Shown: positions 23,732-32,428 of the stretch, one piece after another
Numbering within the stretch: the first letter of the stretch is position 1
How the letters are laid out: each line of letters begins with the position of its first letter
From: an uncultured bacterium
Lineage (GTDB): Bacteria; Verrucomicrobiota; Kiritimatiellia; RFP12; UBA1067
Direction: 5' to 3'
Assembly (NCBI GenBank): GCA_902775595.1
Contig: CACYNF010000007.1
Span: 1 to 47,519 of the forward strand
DNA length: 47,519 bases
Made by a program: the position numbers and the translations under genes
The notes under the pieces: generated by a model
Seen by the model: the letters and a program-made list of their open reading frames with translations, nothing else
Told to the model about the DNA's origin: nothing
Databases searched by the model: none

Positions 23732-23746
23732 GTATATTTTCGCGTC

Positions 23747-24478
23747 ATGAAAGCAACATACAGATTCAAGGTGAGGACATACGAGTGCGGACCCGACGGT
23801 CTCGCGACCCTGCCGACGATATGCAATTTCCTTCAGGAGGCCGCGAGCATGAACGCCGAGTCGCTCGGCTTCTCCAAGACAAACTTCGCCTCGGCGGGCG
23901 AAAACGTCTCCTGGGTCCTGACGCGCCTTGTCGTCAGGATGGACCGCTATCCGAAATGGGAGGACGAGGTCTCCGTCGCGACATTCCCGCGCGGAGGGCG
24001 CAAGATAGTCGCCTGGCGCGATTTCGAGCTGTTCAACTCCTCCGGCGCGAGGCTCGGCGCCGCCTCAAGCGAATGGATGCTCATCGACCTTGCGACGCGA
24101 AGGATAGTCGCGATTCCCGAGGCCGTGTTTGCCGCCGCAGACCCTGCCGACGTTCCGGTGCTCGGCGAAATGCCCTTCACGAAGTTCAAGTTTCCAGCTG
24201 CTCCAGATGCGCAGCCCCTCGCCTTTCGCGCGCAGAAATCGCACATCGACCTCAATGGCCACGTCAACAACGTCCATTACATCGAATGGATGCTCGAGCC
24301 GTGCGCCGACGCGCATCCGTCGGCGATGGAGGTCGTGTTCCGCTCCGAGACGCTTGCGGGCGACGATGTCCTTGTTGCGTGCGCGGCAGATGCGCCGCGG
24401 ACTTATCACCGCGTCTACTCGCCGGGCGGGCAGGATCACGTCGTGGCCTGGACGTCCGGCGCAGGAGGCGGTTGCTGA
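23747..24478 (+). CDS. Acyl-ACP thioesterase (FatA/FatB-like double hotdog)
   Basis: The 243-residue protein should release fatty acids from acyl-carrier protein. The N-terminal hotdog has TYRFKVRTYECGPDGLATLPTICNFLQEAAS and WVLTRLVVRMDRYPKWEDEV, typical of bacterial acyl-ACP thioesterases. The second hotdog begins near residue 160 with the active-site segment SHIDLNGHVNNVHYIEWM, which holds the catalytic Asp, Asn and His. Length is normal for the bacterial group. It is first in a ten-gene run with a serine palmitoyltransferase-like gene next, suggesting it shapes the acyl pool of that pathway; this role is inference. Confidence 0.88.
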   Translation: MKATYRFKVRTYECGPDGLATLPTICNFLQEAASMNAESLGFSKTNFASAGENVSWVLTRLVVRMDRYPKWEDEVSVATFPRGGRKIVAWRDFELFNSSGARLGAASSEWMLIDLATRRIVAIPEAVFAAADPADVPVLGEMPFTKFKFPAAPDAQPLAFRAQKSHIDLNGHVNNVHYIEWMLEPCADAHPSAMEVVFRSETLAGDDVLVACAADAPRTYHRVYSPGGQDHVVAWTSGAGGGC

Positions 24479-24508
24479 CGCTGTGGGCTTTAAAGTGATG
24501 GCTGGTGT

Positions 24509-25693
24509 ATGAATCATCTGTTTGATAAAGTGTTTGCCGACACTCGCGCGGAGGACGCGCGCAAGGCAGGAATCTATCCGTATTTCCACCGGCTTGAATC
24601 CCGGCAGGATGCAGTAGTCGTCATGGAGGGCAAGCGCCGCATCATGCTCGGCTCGAACAACTACCTTGGGCTCACGGCATGCCCGGAAGTCATGGAGGCT
24701 GCCGTCAAGGCGGTTGAGAAGTACGGAACGGGCTGCTCCGGCTCGCGCTTCCTCAACGGCACGCTCGACCTCCACCTCGAGCTTGAGCGCGAGCTCGCGG
24801 ACTTCGTCGGCAAGGAGGACGCGATCACGTTCGGCACCGGCTTCCAGACGAACCTCGGCGTCATAAGCGCGCTCGTAGGTCGCCACGACTATCTTGTCTG
24901 CGACGTCGACAACCATGCGAGCATCTATTCGGCCGCCCGCATGTGCCTCGGCAAGATGCTCCGCTTCAAGCACAACGACATGGCCGGTCTCGAGGCGCGG
25001 CTCGCCTCGGTTCCATCTGGCGCGGGCGCGCTTGTTGTGGTTGACGGCGTGTTCTCCGTTGACGGAGACATCGCCAACCTCCCAGACATCTGCGCTCTTG
25101 CGAAGAAGTACGGTGCCGCCGTGATGGTCGACGACGCGCACGGGCTTGGTGTCCTTGGCGATGGCGGACGCGGCACGGCGTCGCATTTCGGACTCGACGC
25201 GGACGTGGATATCGTCATGGGAACGTTCTCGAAGTCCCTCGCTTCGCTCGGCGGCTTTGCGGCCGGAAAGCGCGAGGTAATCGACTTCATGCGCCATTCG
25301 TCCTACCCGTTCGTGTTCTCCGCCTCGGTGCCTCCCGCGAGCGCGGCCGCAGCGCTCGCCGCGTTGAGATACCTGAAGCAACATCCGGAGCTGGTGGCGA
25401 AGCTGCGTTCGATATCCGAATACACGCGCACTGCGTTCGCATCGCGCGGACTTCCGGTGCTTGAGCCTGCCATGCGCCGCTTCACGCCGATAATACCGAT
25501 ACAGGCTGGCGGCACGTACGAGACTTGCGCAGCCGCAAGGAAGATGTTCGACGAAGGCGTGTTCGTGAATCCGTTCATTCCGCCTGCTACGCCCGAGGGC
25601 GCCGCTCTGATCCGCACCAGCGTTACCGCCGCGCACACGACCGGAATCATCGACGAAGCCGCGGATGTTATTGCAAGGGCGCTTAAGTGCTGA
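24509..25693 (+). CDS. spt: Alpha-oxoamine synthase, serine palmitoyltransferase-like
   Basis: These PLP enzymes condense an amino acid with an acyl thioester, releasing CO2; serine palmitoyltransferase starts sphingolipid synthesis. The 394-residue protein has LGSNNYLGL, YGTGCSGSRFLNGTLDLHLELE, VDDAHGLGVLGDGGRGT and the PLP lysine Lys242 in GTFSKSLASLGGF. The TFSKS-x-ASLGG form, and FSASVPPASAAAALAAL after it, match my memory of Bacteroides-type serine palmitoyltransferases rather than BioF or glycine C-acetyltransferase (GTLGKA). It begins 30 bases after the thioesterase, and the next gene overlaps its end by 7 bases. No biotin gene is nearby. The amino acid used cannot be read from sequence. 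Confidence 0.85.
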   Translation: MNHLFDKVFADTRAEDARKAGIYPYFHRLESRQDAVVVMEGKRRIMLGSNNYLGLTACPEVMEAAVKAVEKYGTGCSGSRFLNGTLDLHLELERELADFVGKEDAITFGTGFQTNLGVISALVGRHDYLVCDVDNHASIYSAARMCLGKMLRFKHNDMAGLEARLASVPSGAGALVVVDGVFSVDGDIANLPDICALAKKYGAAVMVDDAHGLGVLGDGGRGTASHFGLDADVDIVMGTFSKSLASLGGFAAGKREVIDFMRHSSYPFVFSASVPPASAAAALAALRYLKQHPELVAKLRSISEYTRTAFASRGLPVLEPAMRRFTPIIPIQAGGTYETCAAARKMFDEGVFVNPFIPPATPEGAALIRTSVTAAHTTGIIDEAADVIARALKC

Positions 25694-26616
25694 AGTTTCT
25701 CTACTACTACCTTCGCTCGATGCGGCTTTACTACGGATTCGTCACCGCGACGACCGTGCTGGCGGGGCTGTGCCTGGCGCATGGCACTTACAACGAACTT
25801 AAGTTGTCATGGACGCTAAACGACTTTCCGTGGACGTTGCGCGATGCGGGGCTTCTTGCGATGGGGTTCTTCGCCTGGGGATTCAACCAGATATTCAGCG
25901 ACTGGTGCGACAGGAAGGAGGACGCGATCAACGCGCCGCACCGTCCGATGGTGACTGGCGCACTCAGTCCGCTCCCGGCGTTTGCCGTTTCAGCCGCGGG
26001 GCTTGCCGCAATCGCGGTCGCCGGGTATCTGATGTCGCCTTGGACTCTTGCGTTCCTCGCGCTCGGCGGCGTTTTGAACATCGCGTATTCGCTCCTCAAG
26101 CGCGTGCCAGTGTTGAACTGCCTTGTCTATGCCTGCGCAATATCATGTTGCGCGCTTTTCGCCATAGCTGGCGCTGCGGGGCGCTGTCCGAATGCGCAGG
26201 AGCTGGAATTTGTTTGGGTTTGGATTGTGCCCGCTCATTTTCTGATGTGTCACAACAGCTATTTCAAAGACGTGGATGGCGACCGAGCGGCCGGAGTAAG
26301 GACGCTTCAGACGATCTGTCCGAGAGTCGCGCTGTTCGTTTCCGTATGCTGTCCATGCCTCGCCGTGCTGCGCATGAATTTCCTTTCGTGGTTCAATGTG
26401 GGTTGCTTCTTTCTTTCGGTCGTCATTATCGCGATTGTCATCGTGTTTCAGCGCCTTGTCTCGCATTATATGTTTCACCGTGCGACTTGCCTGAATTGTC
26501 AGTTGTGCGTTCTTATGCTGCGCTTGCATTTTATTGCGGCGACTTGGCTCTATGCCATCGTCTCCCTTGTCGCCATCCAGCTTCTCTTCCTCTGGTACAA
26601 CGATGAAAAGGAATGA
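25687..26616 (+). CDS. UbiA-family membrane prenyltransferase
   Basis: UbiA enzymes join a polyprenyl diphosphate to an aromatic or glycerol-phosphate acceptor inside the membrane. The 309-residue protein has about eight membrane segments. The first aspartate-rich motif is NQIFSDWCD (Asn67 to Asp75) followed by NAPHRPMVTGAL, and the second is FKDVDGDRAAGVRTL. Compared with the usual NDxxDxxxD, the second position is Gln and the fifth Ser, although Asp72 is adjacent, so metal binding may be altered. NAPHRP-x-x-x-G is reminiscent of the archaeal-type glycerol-lipid branch. The GTG start overlaps the preceding gene. The C-terminal third is unusually rich in cysteine. Acceptor unknown. Confidence 0.82.
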   Translation: MLKFLYYYLRSMRLYYGFVTATTVLAGLCLAHGTYNELKLSWTLNDFPWTLRDAGLLAMGFFAWGFNQIFSDWCDRKEDAINAPHRPMVTGALSPLPAFAVSAAGLAAIAVAGYLMSPWTLAFLALGGVLNIAYSLLKRVPVLNCLVYACAISCCALFAIAGAAGRCPNAQELEFVWVWIVPAHFLMCHNSYFKDVDGDRAAGVRTLQTICPRVALFVSVCCPCLAVLRMNFLSWFNVGCFFLSVVIIAIVIVFQRLVSHYMFHRATCLNCQLCVLMLRLHFIAATWLYAIVSLVAIQLLFLWYNDEKE

Positions 26617-27847
26617 GAACATAACGGGCTTTCGGAAGTTTCTCCTCTATGTCCGCATGTCGCTTGCATGCGCATGGCGGTATTGGCGTCATCCCGCCGC
26701 GCTCATGAAGGCATCGCAACTGACGCGCATTTTCTTCAAGCACAAGCTGAAGCGCCTTGCATCCGGCGAATACAAGCTCGACTTCTACCTGCCTCGCTAT
26801 CCGACGCAGGCGTTCTTCACTGCCCTTGAGGACAAGGTCATCTGCCGTCCGCCGCGCCCCGTAAGCGTCGTTCTCTCGATTTCAAAGGCGTGTGCGTACA
26901 AGTGCCCGCACTGCTACCAGCGCAAGGACGATCCGCACGAAATGCCACTGCCTGCACTCATTGAGAACGTCCGCAAGATGCGCGACTTCGGCATCGTCGC
27001 GTGGGCTGTCGAAGGCGGCGAACCGCTTCTTCGCTTTGAACGCCTTGAGGCGGTTCTCGCGGAAATCGCGGGACTTGAGGTGTGGGTCAATTCGACGGGA
27101 CACGGCGCGACGCCGGAGAAGATTCGCCGCCTAGCGGAACTGAAGGTGACGGGCATAATGTCGTCCATTCACTCCGTCGACGAGAAAGCGCACGATGCGT
27201 TTACGGGCGTTGTCGGATCTTGGCGGCGAGCGCTCGATTTCCTGCGCGACTGCCGTGCGGCGGGAATGCTTGTCGGGTTCAATACGGTGCTTTCCGACCG
27301 TGAGGTGGTTGACGGCGGAATCGACCGCATCATGGACCTTGCCGCGGAAAACAACTGCGACTACATCCAGCTTATCCATCCGAAGGCATGCGGCGCGTGG
27401 ATGGGCAAGGCGTTCGACAAGTCGCTGCATGCTGAAGCCGTCCGCGTCGCATCCGCCGCGCAGCGGCACTACAATTCCGCCAAGTCGCGCATTCCGACGA
27501 TTCTCACGGCGCAGGTCTACGAGGAGTCCGCGGAGATGCTCGGATGCTGCTGCGGCGGAATCGACCGCTTCTACGTAGGCGCGAACGGAGACGTCCAGCC
27601 CTGCGAGTTCGTGAACATCTCCTTCGGGAATCTCAACGAAGTGCCGTTCGAGACTGCGTATGCGCGGATGCGCAAGACGTTTGCCGTGCCGTGCGAGGAG
27701 TGGACGTGCGAGCGGCGCGCCGCCGAAATCGCCTCTAAGTCGGGCGATAAACTTCCTCTCCCTTGGACAGAGACGGAGAAGCTTGTCGCCGGATGGAAGG
27801 GCGGCACGCCGACGAAGGTTTACGACAAAATGGGAATCTACAGATGA
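26603..27847 (+). CDS. Radical SAM protein with SPASM-like C terminus
   Basis: The 414-residue protein has an N-terminal region of about 85 residues with a hydrophobic/basic amphipathic start. The radical SAM core follows, with cluster cysteines Cys97, Cys101 and Cys104 in CAYKCPHC, and EGGEPLL as the SAM-binding motif. Near the C terminus GCCCGGIDRFYVGANGDVQPCEFVNISFGNL looks like a SPASM or twitch auxiliary-cluster region, with further cysteines in CEEWTCERR. It may modify a lipid or prenyl intermediate, given the neighbours; peptide modification is an alternative, but no precursor peptide is seen. The ATG lies 14 bases inside the upstream gene and the end overlaps the next start by ATGA. 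Confidence 0.8.
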   Translation: MKRNENITGFRKFLLYVRMSLACAWRYWRHPAALMKASQLTRIFFKHKLKRLASGEYKLDFYLPRYPTQAFFTALEDKVICRPPRPVSVVLSISKACAYKCPHCYQRKDDPHEMPLPALIENVRKMRDFGIVAWAVEGGEPLLRFERLEAVLAEIAGLEVWVNSTGHGATPEKIRRLAELKVTGIMSSIHSVDEKAHDAFTGVVGSWRRALDFLRDCRAAGMLVGFNTVLSDREVVDGGIDRIMDLAAENNCDYIQLIHPKACGAWMGKAFDKSLHAEAVRVASAAQRHYNSAKSRIPTILTAQVYEESAEMLGCCCGGIDRFYVGANGDVQPCEFVNISFGNLNEVPFETAYARMRKTFAVPCEEWTCERRAAEIASKSGDKLPLPWTETEKLVAGWKGGTPTKVYDKMGIYR

Positions 27848-28725
27848 AACGATTTCTCGTTTTGGTCAATCCGCTTTCTCATGGTGGACGCTCCGTCCGC
27901 ATTTTGCCGCGCCTACGCACGCTTTTGCCTGAAGGCGATTTTGTTGCATTGAAGAACATTGAGGATGCGTCGCGTCTTGCGCGCGAGGCGAAGGGATATG
28001 AAGCAGTAGTCGCTTGTGGAGGCGACGGAACGATCAACGCCGTGGCTGGCGGAGTTCTGGAGAATTCGGACACGTCGCTCAAGTTCGGCGTCATCTACGC
28101 CGGCACGAGTCCAGATTTCTGCCGTGCGCATGGCATCCCAACCGATGCGGAACAGGCAATCGCCGTCTTGCGCAATGGCGAGGTGCGTAAGATTCCCGTA
28201 CTCACCGCGAATGGCGAACCGTTTTTCTGCTCGATGAATCTGGGGATGGGCGCGGCGGTTGCGGAATCTGCCAATTGGCTGCGCCCGAAGCTCGGCGATT
28301 TCCTTGGAACGCTCTGGGCTGTTCTGCGCGAAGTCGTGCGAGACAGACGATATGACCTCAAGGTGAACGGCGAGGAGATCTGCAATGTCGCCCATGCGCT
28401 GATCACGCGCATGTCGCGGATCGCGGGAGGACTCAAGGTGGCGCCCCCTCCGCTTGCCGACGACGAGTACGCGCTTTGGTTCGCAAGGGATGTAACGCGG
28501 TTCGGATGCTTGCGGATTGTCTGGAATCTGTATCGCGGCAAGCCCTGCGGGGAAATCCGAGTCCTTCGCGGCAAAACGGCCATCTCGTCCAGTGTGTCGG
28601 TCGCGCTTGAATACGACGGCGACCCTCATGGTTCGCTGCCGGTGTCGGTCGATTGGTTCCAAAACCGTCTGCGCCTTGTGGTGCCCCAGAATGAAGGAGA
28701 ATGCAGATGCAAGAACAGAAGCTGA
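27844..28725 (+). CDS. Diacylglycerol/sphingoid-base kinase family protein
   Basis: The 293-residue protein belongs to the family of diacylglycerol kinase DagK, YegS and sphingosine kinase. It begins FLVLVNPLSHGGRS, has the nucleotide-binding ACGGDGTINAVAGGVL near residues 56-71, and GTSPDFCRAHGIP, the family's G-T-x-x-D-F-x-R motif. SMNLGMGAAVAE follows in the second domain. It should phosphorylate a lipid hydroxyl at the inner membrane face. With a serine palmitoyltransferase-like gene in the same operon, a long-chain base or ceramide is a plausible substrate; that is inference. It overlaps the next gene by 19 bases. Confidence 0.82.
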   Translation: MKRFLVLVNPLSHGGRSVRILPRLRTLLPEGDFVALKNIEDASRLAREAKGYEAVVACGGDGTINAVAGGVLENSDTSLKFGVIYAGTSPDFCRAHGIPTDAEQAIAVLRNGEVRKIPVLTANGEPFFCSMNLGMGAAVAESANWLRPKLGDFLGTLWAVLREVVRDRRYDLKVNGEEICNVAHALITRMSRIAGGLKVAPPPLADDEYALWFARDVTRFGCLRIVWNLYRGKPCGEIRVLRGKTAISSSVSVALEYDGDPHGSLPVSVDWFQNRLRLVVPQNEGECRCKNRS

Positions 28726-29633
28726 TAGAAGTGTTTTCCCGCATTCACAGCACCCGGCCTTTTGGGGCAGACGCGGAGGTCGTTCCATTTGAAGGAACGA
28801 ATCTGCTCGTCTCGACGGATTCCTTTTCCGAGCGCGAGGACTTTCTGTTCGGCCTTGAACCGGAAGCCATGGGAAGGGTGATGGCGTATGGCGCGATTTC
28901 GGACATCCTCGCATGCGGGGCGAAGCCGGAGTTTCTTGTCCAGGTGTGGAACATAGACGACTCGCACGACGAACGCTTCTATGAGCGTGTCGCGCAGGGC
29001 GTCCAGCAGGTGGTGTCGCACTACGGAGCGAAAGTCATCGGCGGCGATATAGGCACGGCGAAGGAATGGTGCTGGACGGCGACTGTTTTCGCGTCATGCA
29101 AAACGCCAGTTTGCCGCGTTGCGTCGCAGCGCGTAGATTTCGATTTGTATGCGACGGGTCCGCTCGGTGCGGCGAACGCGGCTGTGTTTCTTGGTCACGC
29201 GATCCCCGAGCCGCAGCTTCGTGCGCCCGTGCCGAGTTCGGCGCTTTCCGCGACGGATACGAGCGGCGGGCTTTTCGACGCGCTGGAGAACTTCCGCCGC
29301 GTCAATAACGGGATGTGGCTTGAGCTGGATGTGGAGCGCGCTGTTTCGCCGGAAGTCGCGCGGGGGCTTCCGCCCGGCGTGGAGGAGGGCTGGGCGCTCG
29401 TCGGTGGAATCGGCGAATACGAGCTTCTGTTCGCCGTTCCCGCCGGAACGCCCGTCGCAGATGCCATGAAGATCGGACGCGGCGGATTCGCCGCGGAGGA
29501 TGCGTGCGATTTCCGCATCACGTACGGCGGGAAGGTCGGGCGCATGGTTTCGCCGCCGCCGGACTATCGCGCAATCCCGCGCGAGAACTGGCTTGCGGAA
29601 ACGGCGGCATACTGGACTTCGCTTTGGGCGTAG
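28707..29633 (+). CDS. AIR-synthase/ThiL-fold protein of unknown substrate
   Basis: The 308-residue protein has the PurM/ThiL fold, with FGADAEVVPFEGTNLLVSTDSFSEREDF at the N terminus, AYGAISDILACGAKPEFLVQV and VIGGDIGTAKEW, then the C-terminal half with DTSGGLFDALENF and GGIGEYELLFAV. In thiamine-monophosphate kinase the equivalent signatures are GDDAA, TTDMLVEGVHF and GGDTT. Here the first is GADAE, so one Asp that binds magnesium-ATP is missing. Together with its place among lipid genes, this argues for a different phosphorylation substrate. The ATG at 28707 is seven bases after AGGAG; the one at 28701 is too close. Confidence 0.72.
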   Translation: MQEQKLIEVFSRIHSTRPFGADAEVVPFEGTNLLVSTDSFSEREDFLFGLEPEAMGRVMAYGAISDILACGAKPEFLVQVWNIDDSHDERFYERVAQGVQQVVSHYGAKVIGGDIGTAKEWCWTATVFASCKTPVCRVASQRVDFDLYATGPLGAANAAVFLGHAIPEPQLRAPVPSSALSATDTSGGLFDALENFRRVNNGMWLELDVERAVSPEVARGLPPGVEEGWALVGGIGEYELLFAVPAGTPVADAMKIGRGGFAAEDACDFRITYGGKVGRMVSPPPDYRAIPRENWLAETAAYWTSLWA

Positions 29634-29636
29634 ATT

Positions 29637-30611
29637 ATGGAAACTGTTCTTATAACAGGTGCCGGCGGGTACATCGGGTCGAACGCCGCCGAATACTTCG
29701 CGAAAGCGGGGTATCGTGTCGTCGGCACGATCCATCGCCATGTCGCGGAGCGCTTGACGCAGCTTGGAATCAAGACGATAAGCGTCGATCTCGCTGACGC
29801 GGAGAATCTGCTGCGGCTCTTTGAGGAAAAGATCGACTATGTCGTCCACATCGCCGCGCGGGCGAGCGACGTCGGACGCGACGAATGGTTCCGCGAGGCG
29901 AACTACGAGGCAGTGAAGAATCTTGCGGCTGCGGCGATGGAACATGGCGTGAAGCGGTTTGTGTATCTTTCCACCGCGGACGTCTACGGGCTTCACGATT
30001 TCAGCGGCGAGAGCGAGGACAGGCTTGCCTTCGACGAAGCCGTGACAAACCCCTATCCAAAATACAAGATTCTCTCCGAGAAGTGGCTCGCGGCAAATCT
30101 GCCGCGCGAGCGCTTCAGCTGCGTGAGGCCGTGCGTCGTCTATGGGCGCGGCGACACTTCCATCACGCCGCGCACGGTCGCGTACCTGAAGAACTCGCCT
30201 CTTGTGTTCCATTTCGGAAAGTGGCGCGGACGCAACCGCTGGCCGCTCGCCCATGTGGAAAACGTCTGCCGCACTCTTCACGCCGCGATGGTGCTGCCGG
30301 AGGCTGGCGGGAAGGGCGTGACGGTCCTCGACTCGAAGCGGACGACATTGAGCGAATACTACCATGAGATTGCGCGGGAGTTCCTGGACGGGAAGCGCCT
30401 GCGCGAATGCAGCATTCCGATGTGGGCGGTCCGTCCTGTTGCGTGGCTTTCGACATTCTTTTCGCGCAACCGCAATCATCCGCTCTTCGATCCGACGCTC
30501 TATGCGCTCGACACTGTTGCGCACAACCTCGATTTCAGCAACGCGCGCATGCTCGACTGGTTCGACAAGATGGGAATGGAGGAATTCCGCCATGATGGAC
30601 ATAACGTATGA
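29637..30611 (+). CDS. NAD(P)-dependent epimerase/dehydratase-type extended SDR
   Basis: The 324-residue Rossmann-fold protein has GAGGYIGSN for NAD(P) binding, HIAARASDVG, the catalytic YLSTADVYG serine region, and YPKYK as the YxxxK pair. RPCVVYGRGD and PLAHVENVCRTLHAAM are typical of 3-beta-hydroxysteroid dehydrogenase and nucleotide-sugar epimerase relatives. Bacterial ceramide pathways use an enzyme of this family (CerR) to reduce the 3-keto group, so it is a candidate for that step here. A sugar epimerase is the main alternative. It starts 3 bases after the preceding gene and overlaps the next by 20 bases. Confidence 0.82.
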   Translation: METVLITGAGGYIGSNAAEYFAKAGYRVVGTIHRHVAERLTQLGIKTISVDLADAENLLRLFEEKIDYVVHIAARASDVGRDEWFREANYEAVKNLAAAAMEHGVKRFVYLSTADVYGLHDFSGESEDRLAFDEAVTNPYPKYKILSEKWLAANLPRERFSCVRPCVVYGRGDTSITPRTVAYLKNSPLVFHFGKWRGRNRWPLAHVENVCRTLHAAMVLPEAGGKGVTVLDSKRTTLSEYYHEIAREFLDGKRLRECSIPMWAVRPVAWLSTFFSRNRNHPLFDPTLYALDTVAHNLDFSNARMLDWFDKMGMEEFRHDGHNV

Positions 30612-31077
30612 ATGGATCGGCTGGATTCTGATTGCAATCGGAACCATCGGCTGCTTTCTCCCGGTGCTGCCGGGTCCGCCGATTGCATACGCGGCGCTTT
30701 TCCTCGCCCTTGCGCGAGGCGACCATTCGTCGCCAGGTGTCTCGACTTTTGTCGTCGCCGGCGTGGTGGTGGTGGTGGCGCTGGTGCTCGACTGGATAGT
30801 TCCGACGCTGGGGGCGAAGAAGTTCAACTGCTCGCGCCTCGGGATGCTCGGCTGCTTCATCGGAACGATCGTCGGGCTCTTCATCCTTCCGCTTGGCGTT
30901 GTCCTGGGTCCGTTCATCGGGGCGCTTGCGGGTGAACTGGTGTCGGGCAAGCCGTTCGGGCTGTCGCTAAAGGGGGCGTTCGGCGCGCTCCTTGGCTATG
31001 TGGGCGGCGTGCTGCTGAAGGTCGCCTGCTGCGGATTCATCGCATACCAGTTCTGGACGGCGGTCCACGGCGCGTAG
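30592..31077 (+). CDS. DUF456 small membrane protein
   Basis: The 161-residue protein has four to five hydrophobic helices, with the family features GTIGCFLPVLPGPPIAY near the N terminus and a glycine-rich repeat FIGTIVGLFILPLGVVLGPFIGALAGEL. The C terminus has KGAFGALLGYVGGVLLKVACCG. The function of DUF456 proteins is not known to me. GGAGGA lies eight bases before the ATG at 30592. It overlaps the upstream gene's end and is followed four bases later by the flippase-like gene. Confidence 0.8.
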   Translation: MMDITYEWIGWILIAIGTIGCFLPVLPGPPIAYAALFLALARGDHSSPGVSTFVVAGVVVVVALVLDWIVPTLGAKKFNCSRLGMLGCFIGTIVGLFILPLGVVLGPFIGALAGELVSGKPFGLSLKGAFGALLGYVGGVLLKVACCGFIAYQFWTAVHGA

Positions 31078-31081
31078 CAGA

Positions 31082-32428
31082 ATGGGCGGCAATATGCAGT
31101 CTGGCGCAGCGATAGAACCGAAGTTCAGCGTCGGGAGCGTTACGCGCTTCTACGTGCCGCTGCTGCTGCAGGGGTTCTCGCAGTCGCTCGCGTATCCGCT
31201 TGTCGCCGGAATCGTCACGCACGGGGAGTTTGGCGTCGACGCGCTCACGGCCTTCAGCCAGGGGCAGATGGTAATGTTCATGATCGGCGCGATAGGCGGA
31301 GGGCTTGTCACCACCGGGCTCGTCTTCGCGAAGACATGGATGGGCTATGTCGCCTTTAAGCGCCTCAACACGCTGATGATGTCCGCGCTTCTGGCAGTCC
31401 AATGCGTCGTCGCGCTGCCGCCGTTTTCGGGCTGGATATTCTCAGGGCTCTTCAACCTCCCGCCGGAACTTGCCCACATAGCGTCGCGCACGCTTCTCTT
31501 CGGCGTATTGATGAACGGGTTCTTTTTCCTCAGGAACGTCCCGATGGTCGTCCTCTTCGACAACCTCGAAAGCGCAAAGGCGAACTATGCGACGTTCCTT
31601 CGCCTTGCCGTGACTTTTGCCCTCGCCGTCGCATTCCCGAGGATGGGGCTTGTCGGGCCGTGGTGGGGGCTCGCGGCTCTGACGTTCGGAGTCGGCGTGG
31701 AGCTTGCCGCGACCTGGCTCTTTGCGCGGCCATATGTCGCGCGGCTCCCGAACAAGCCACGGGCCGAAGACGCGCGGTCGCTTCCGAGCATTCCCCGCCT
31801 TACCCTCGAGCAGTTCCGCTTCACTCTTCCGCTTTCGCTCGGCGGCTTTCTGCTGATGCTCTCGCCTGTCGCCATCGCCGCCTTCGTCGGAAGGACGGTC
31901 GATCCGAAGGACATGCTCGCCGTCCACTACGTCACAATCGGCGTCGCGAACCCAGTTGCCTTTGCCGCTCTCCGCATGCAGACGGTGGCGATCAAGTTTC
32001 CGCCCGAGTACGCCGGCGACAGGCGTCTTCTCTCGTATGCCGTCGTCGCGGGGCTTCTCCTTGGCGTCGTTCCACTCGTGTTCTCGACCCCGCTCGTCGG
32101 CGGCTGGTACTTTGGCACGTACCAGAACGTGCCGCCGCGCCTCGTCGCAACGGCGCGCCTGGCCATCGGGATCTATTCGTTCATCGCCGTCATACATGCG
32201 GTTCGCGCGCGCGTCGAGGGGCTCGCCGCGCTTGCGAAACGACCGAAGGCCATCATGGCCGGGCAGATCGCATACACGGCATCGCTCTTTACGGTCTGCT
32301 CCATCCTCCTTCCCCTCGGCGTCCCTGGATGGGCAATGGCCGTCACCGCAATTTTCGTCGCCCCAATCTGCGTCACCGCGACCATCTACGCGGTGCTTAT
32401 GGTAAAAAGGAGCAACACCTGTCCATGA
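31082..32428 (+). CDS. MATE/MOP-like polytopic exporter or flippase
   Basis: The 448-residue protein has about twelve membrane helices without a signal peptide. Features such as FYVPLLLQGFSQSLAYPLVAGIV, an internal FTLPLSLGGFLLMLSPVAIAAFVGR that resembles the start of the second half, and the overall size fit the multidrug/oligosaccharidyl-lipid/polysaccharide exporter superfamily. I could not assign it to a named family. Its place at the end of a lipid-type operon suggests movement of the lipid product across the membrane, which is inference. ATG 31094 is an alternative start. The stop overlaps the U32 gene start. Confidence 0.6.
   Translation: MGGNMQSGAAIEPKFSVGSVTRFYVPLLLQGFSQSLAYPLVAGIVTHGEFGVDALTAFSQGQMVMFMIGAIGGGLVTTGLVFAKTWMGYVAFKRLNTLMMSALLAVQCVVALPPFSGWIFSGLFNLPPELAHIASRTLLFGVLMNGFFFLRNVPMVVLFDNLESAKANYATFLRLAVTFALAVAFPRMGLVGPWWGLAALTFGVGVELAATWLFARPYVARLPNKPRAEDARSLPSIPRLTLEQFRFTLPLSLGGFLLMLSPVAIAAFVGRTVDPKDMLAVHYVTIGVANPVAFAALRMQTVAIKFPPEYAGDRRLLSYAVVAGLLLGVVPLVFSTPLVGGWYFGTYQNVPPRLVATARLAIGIYSFIAVIHAVRARVEGLAALAKRPKAIMAGQIAYTASLFTVCSILLPLGVPGWAMAVTAIFVAPICVTATIYAVLMVKRSNTCP

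Noticed and set aside
24509-25693. Biotin synthesis enzyme BioF or glycine C-acetyltransferase
   Set aside because: The PLP-lysine region reads TFSKSLASLGG instead of the GTLGKA type, and no biotin or threonine-catabolism gene is adjacent. A tree would decide.
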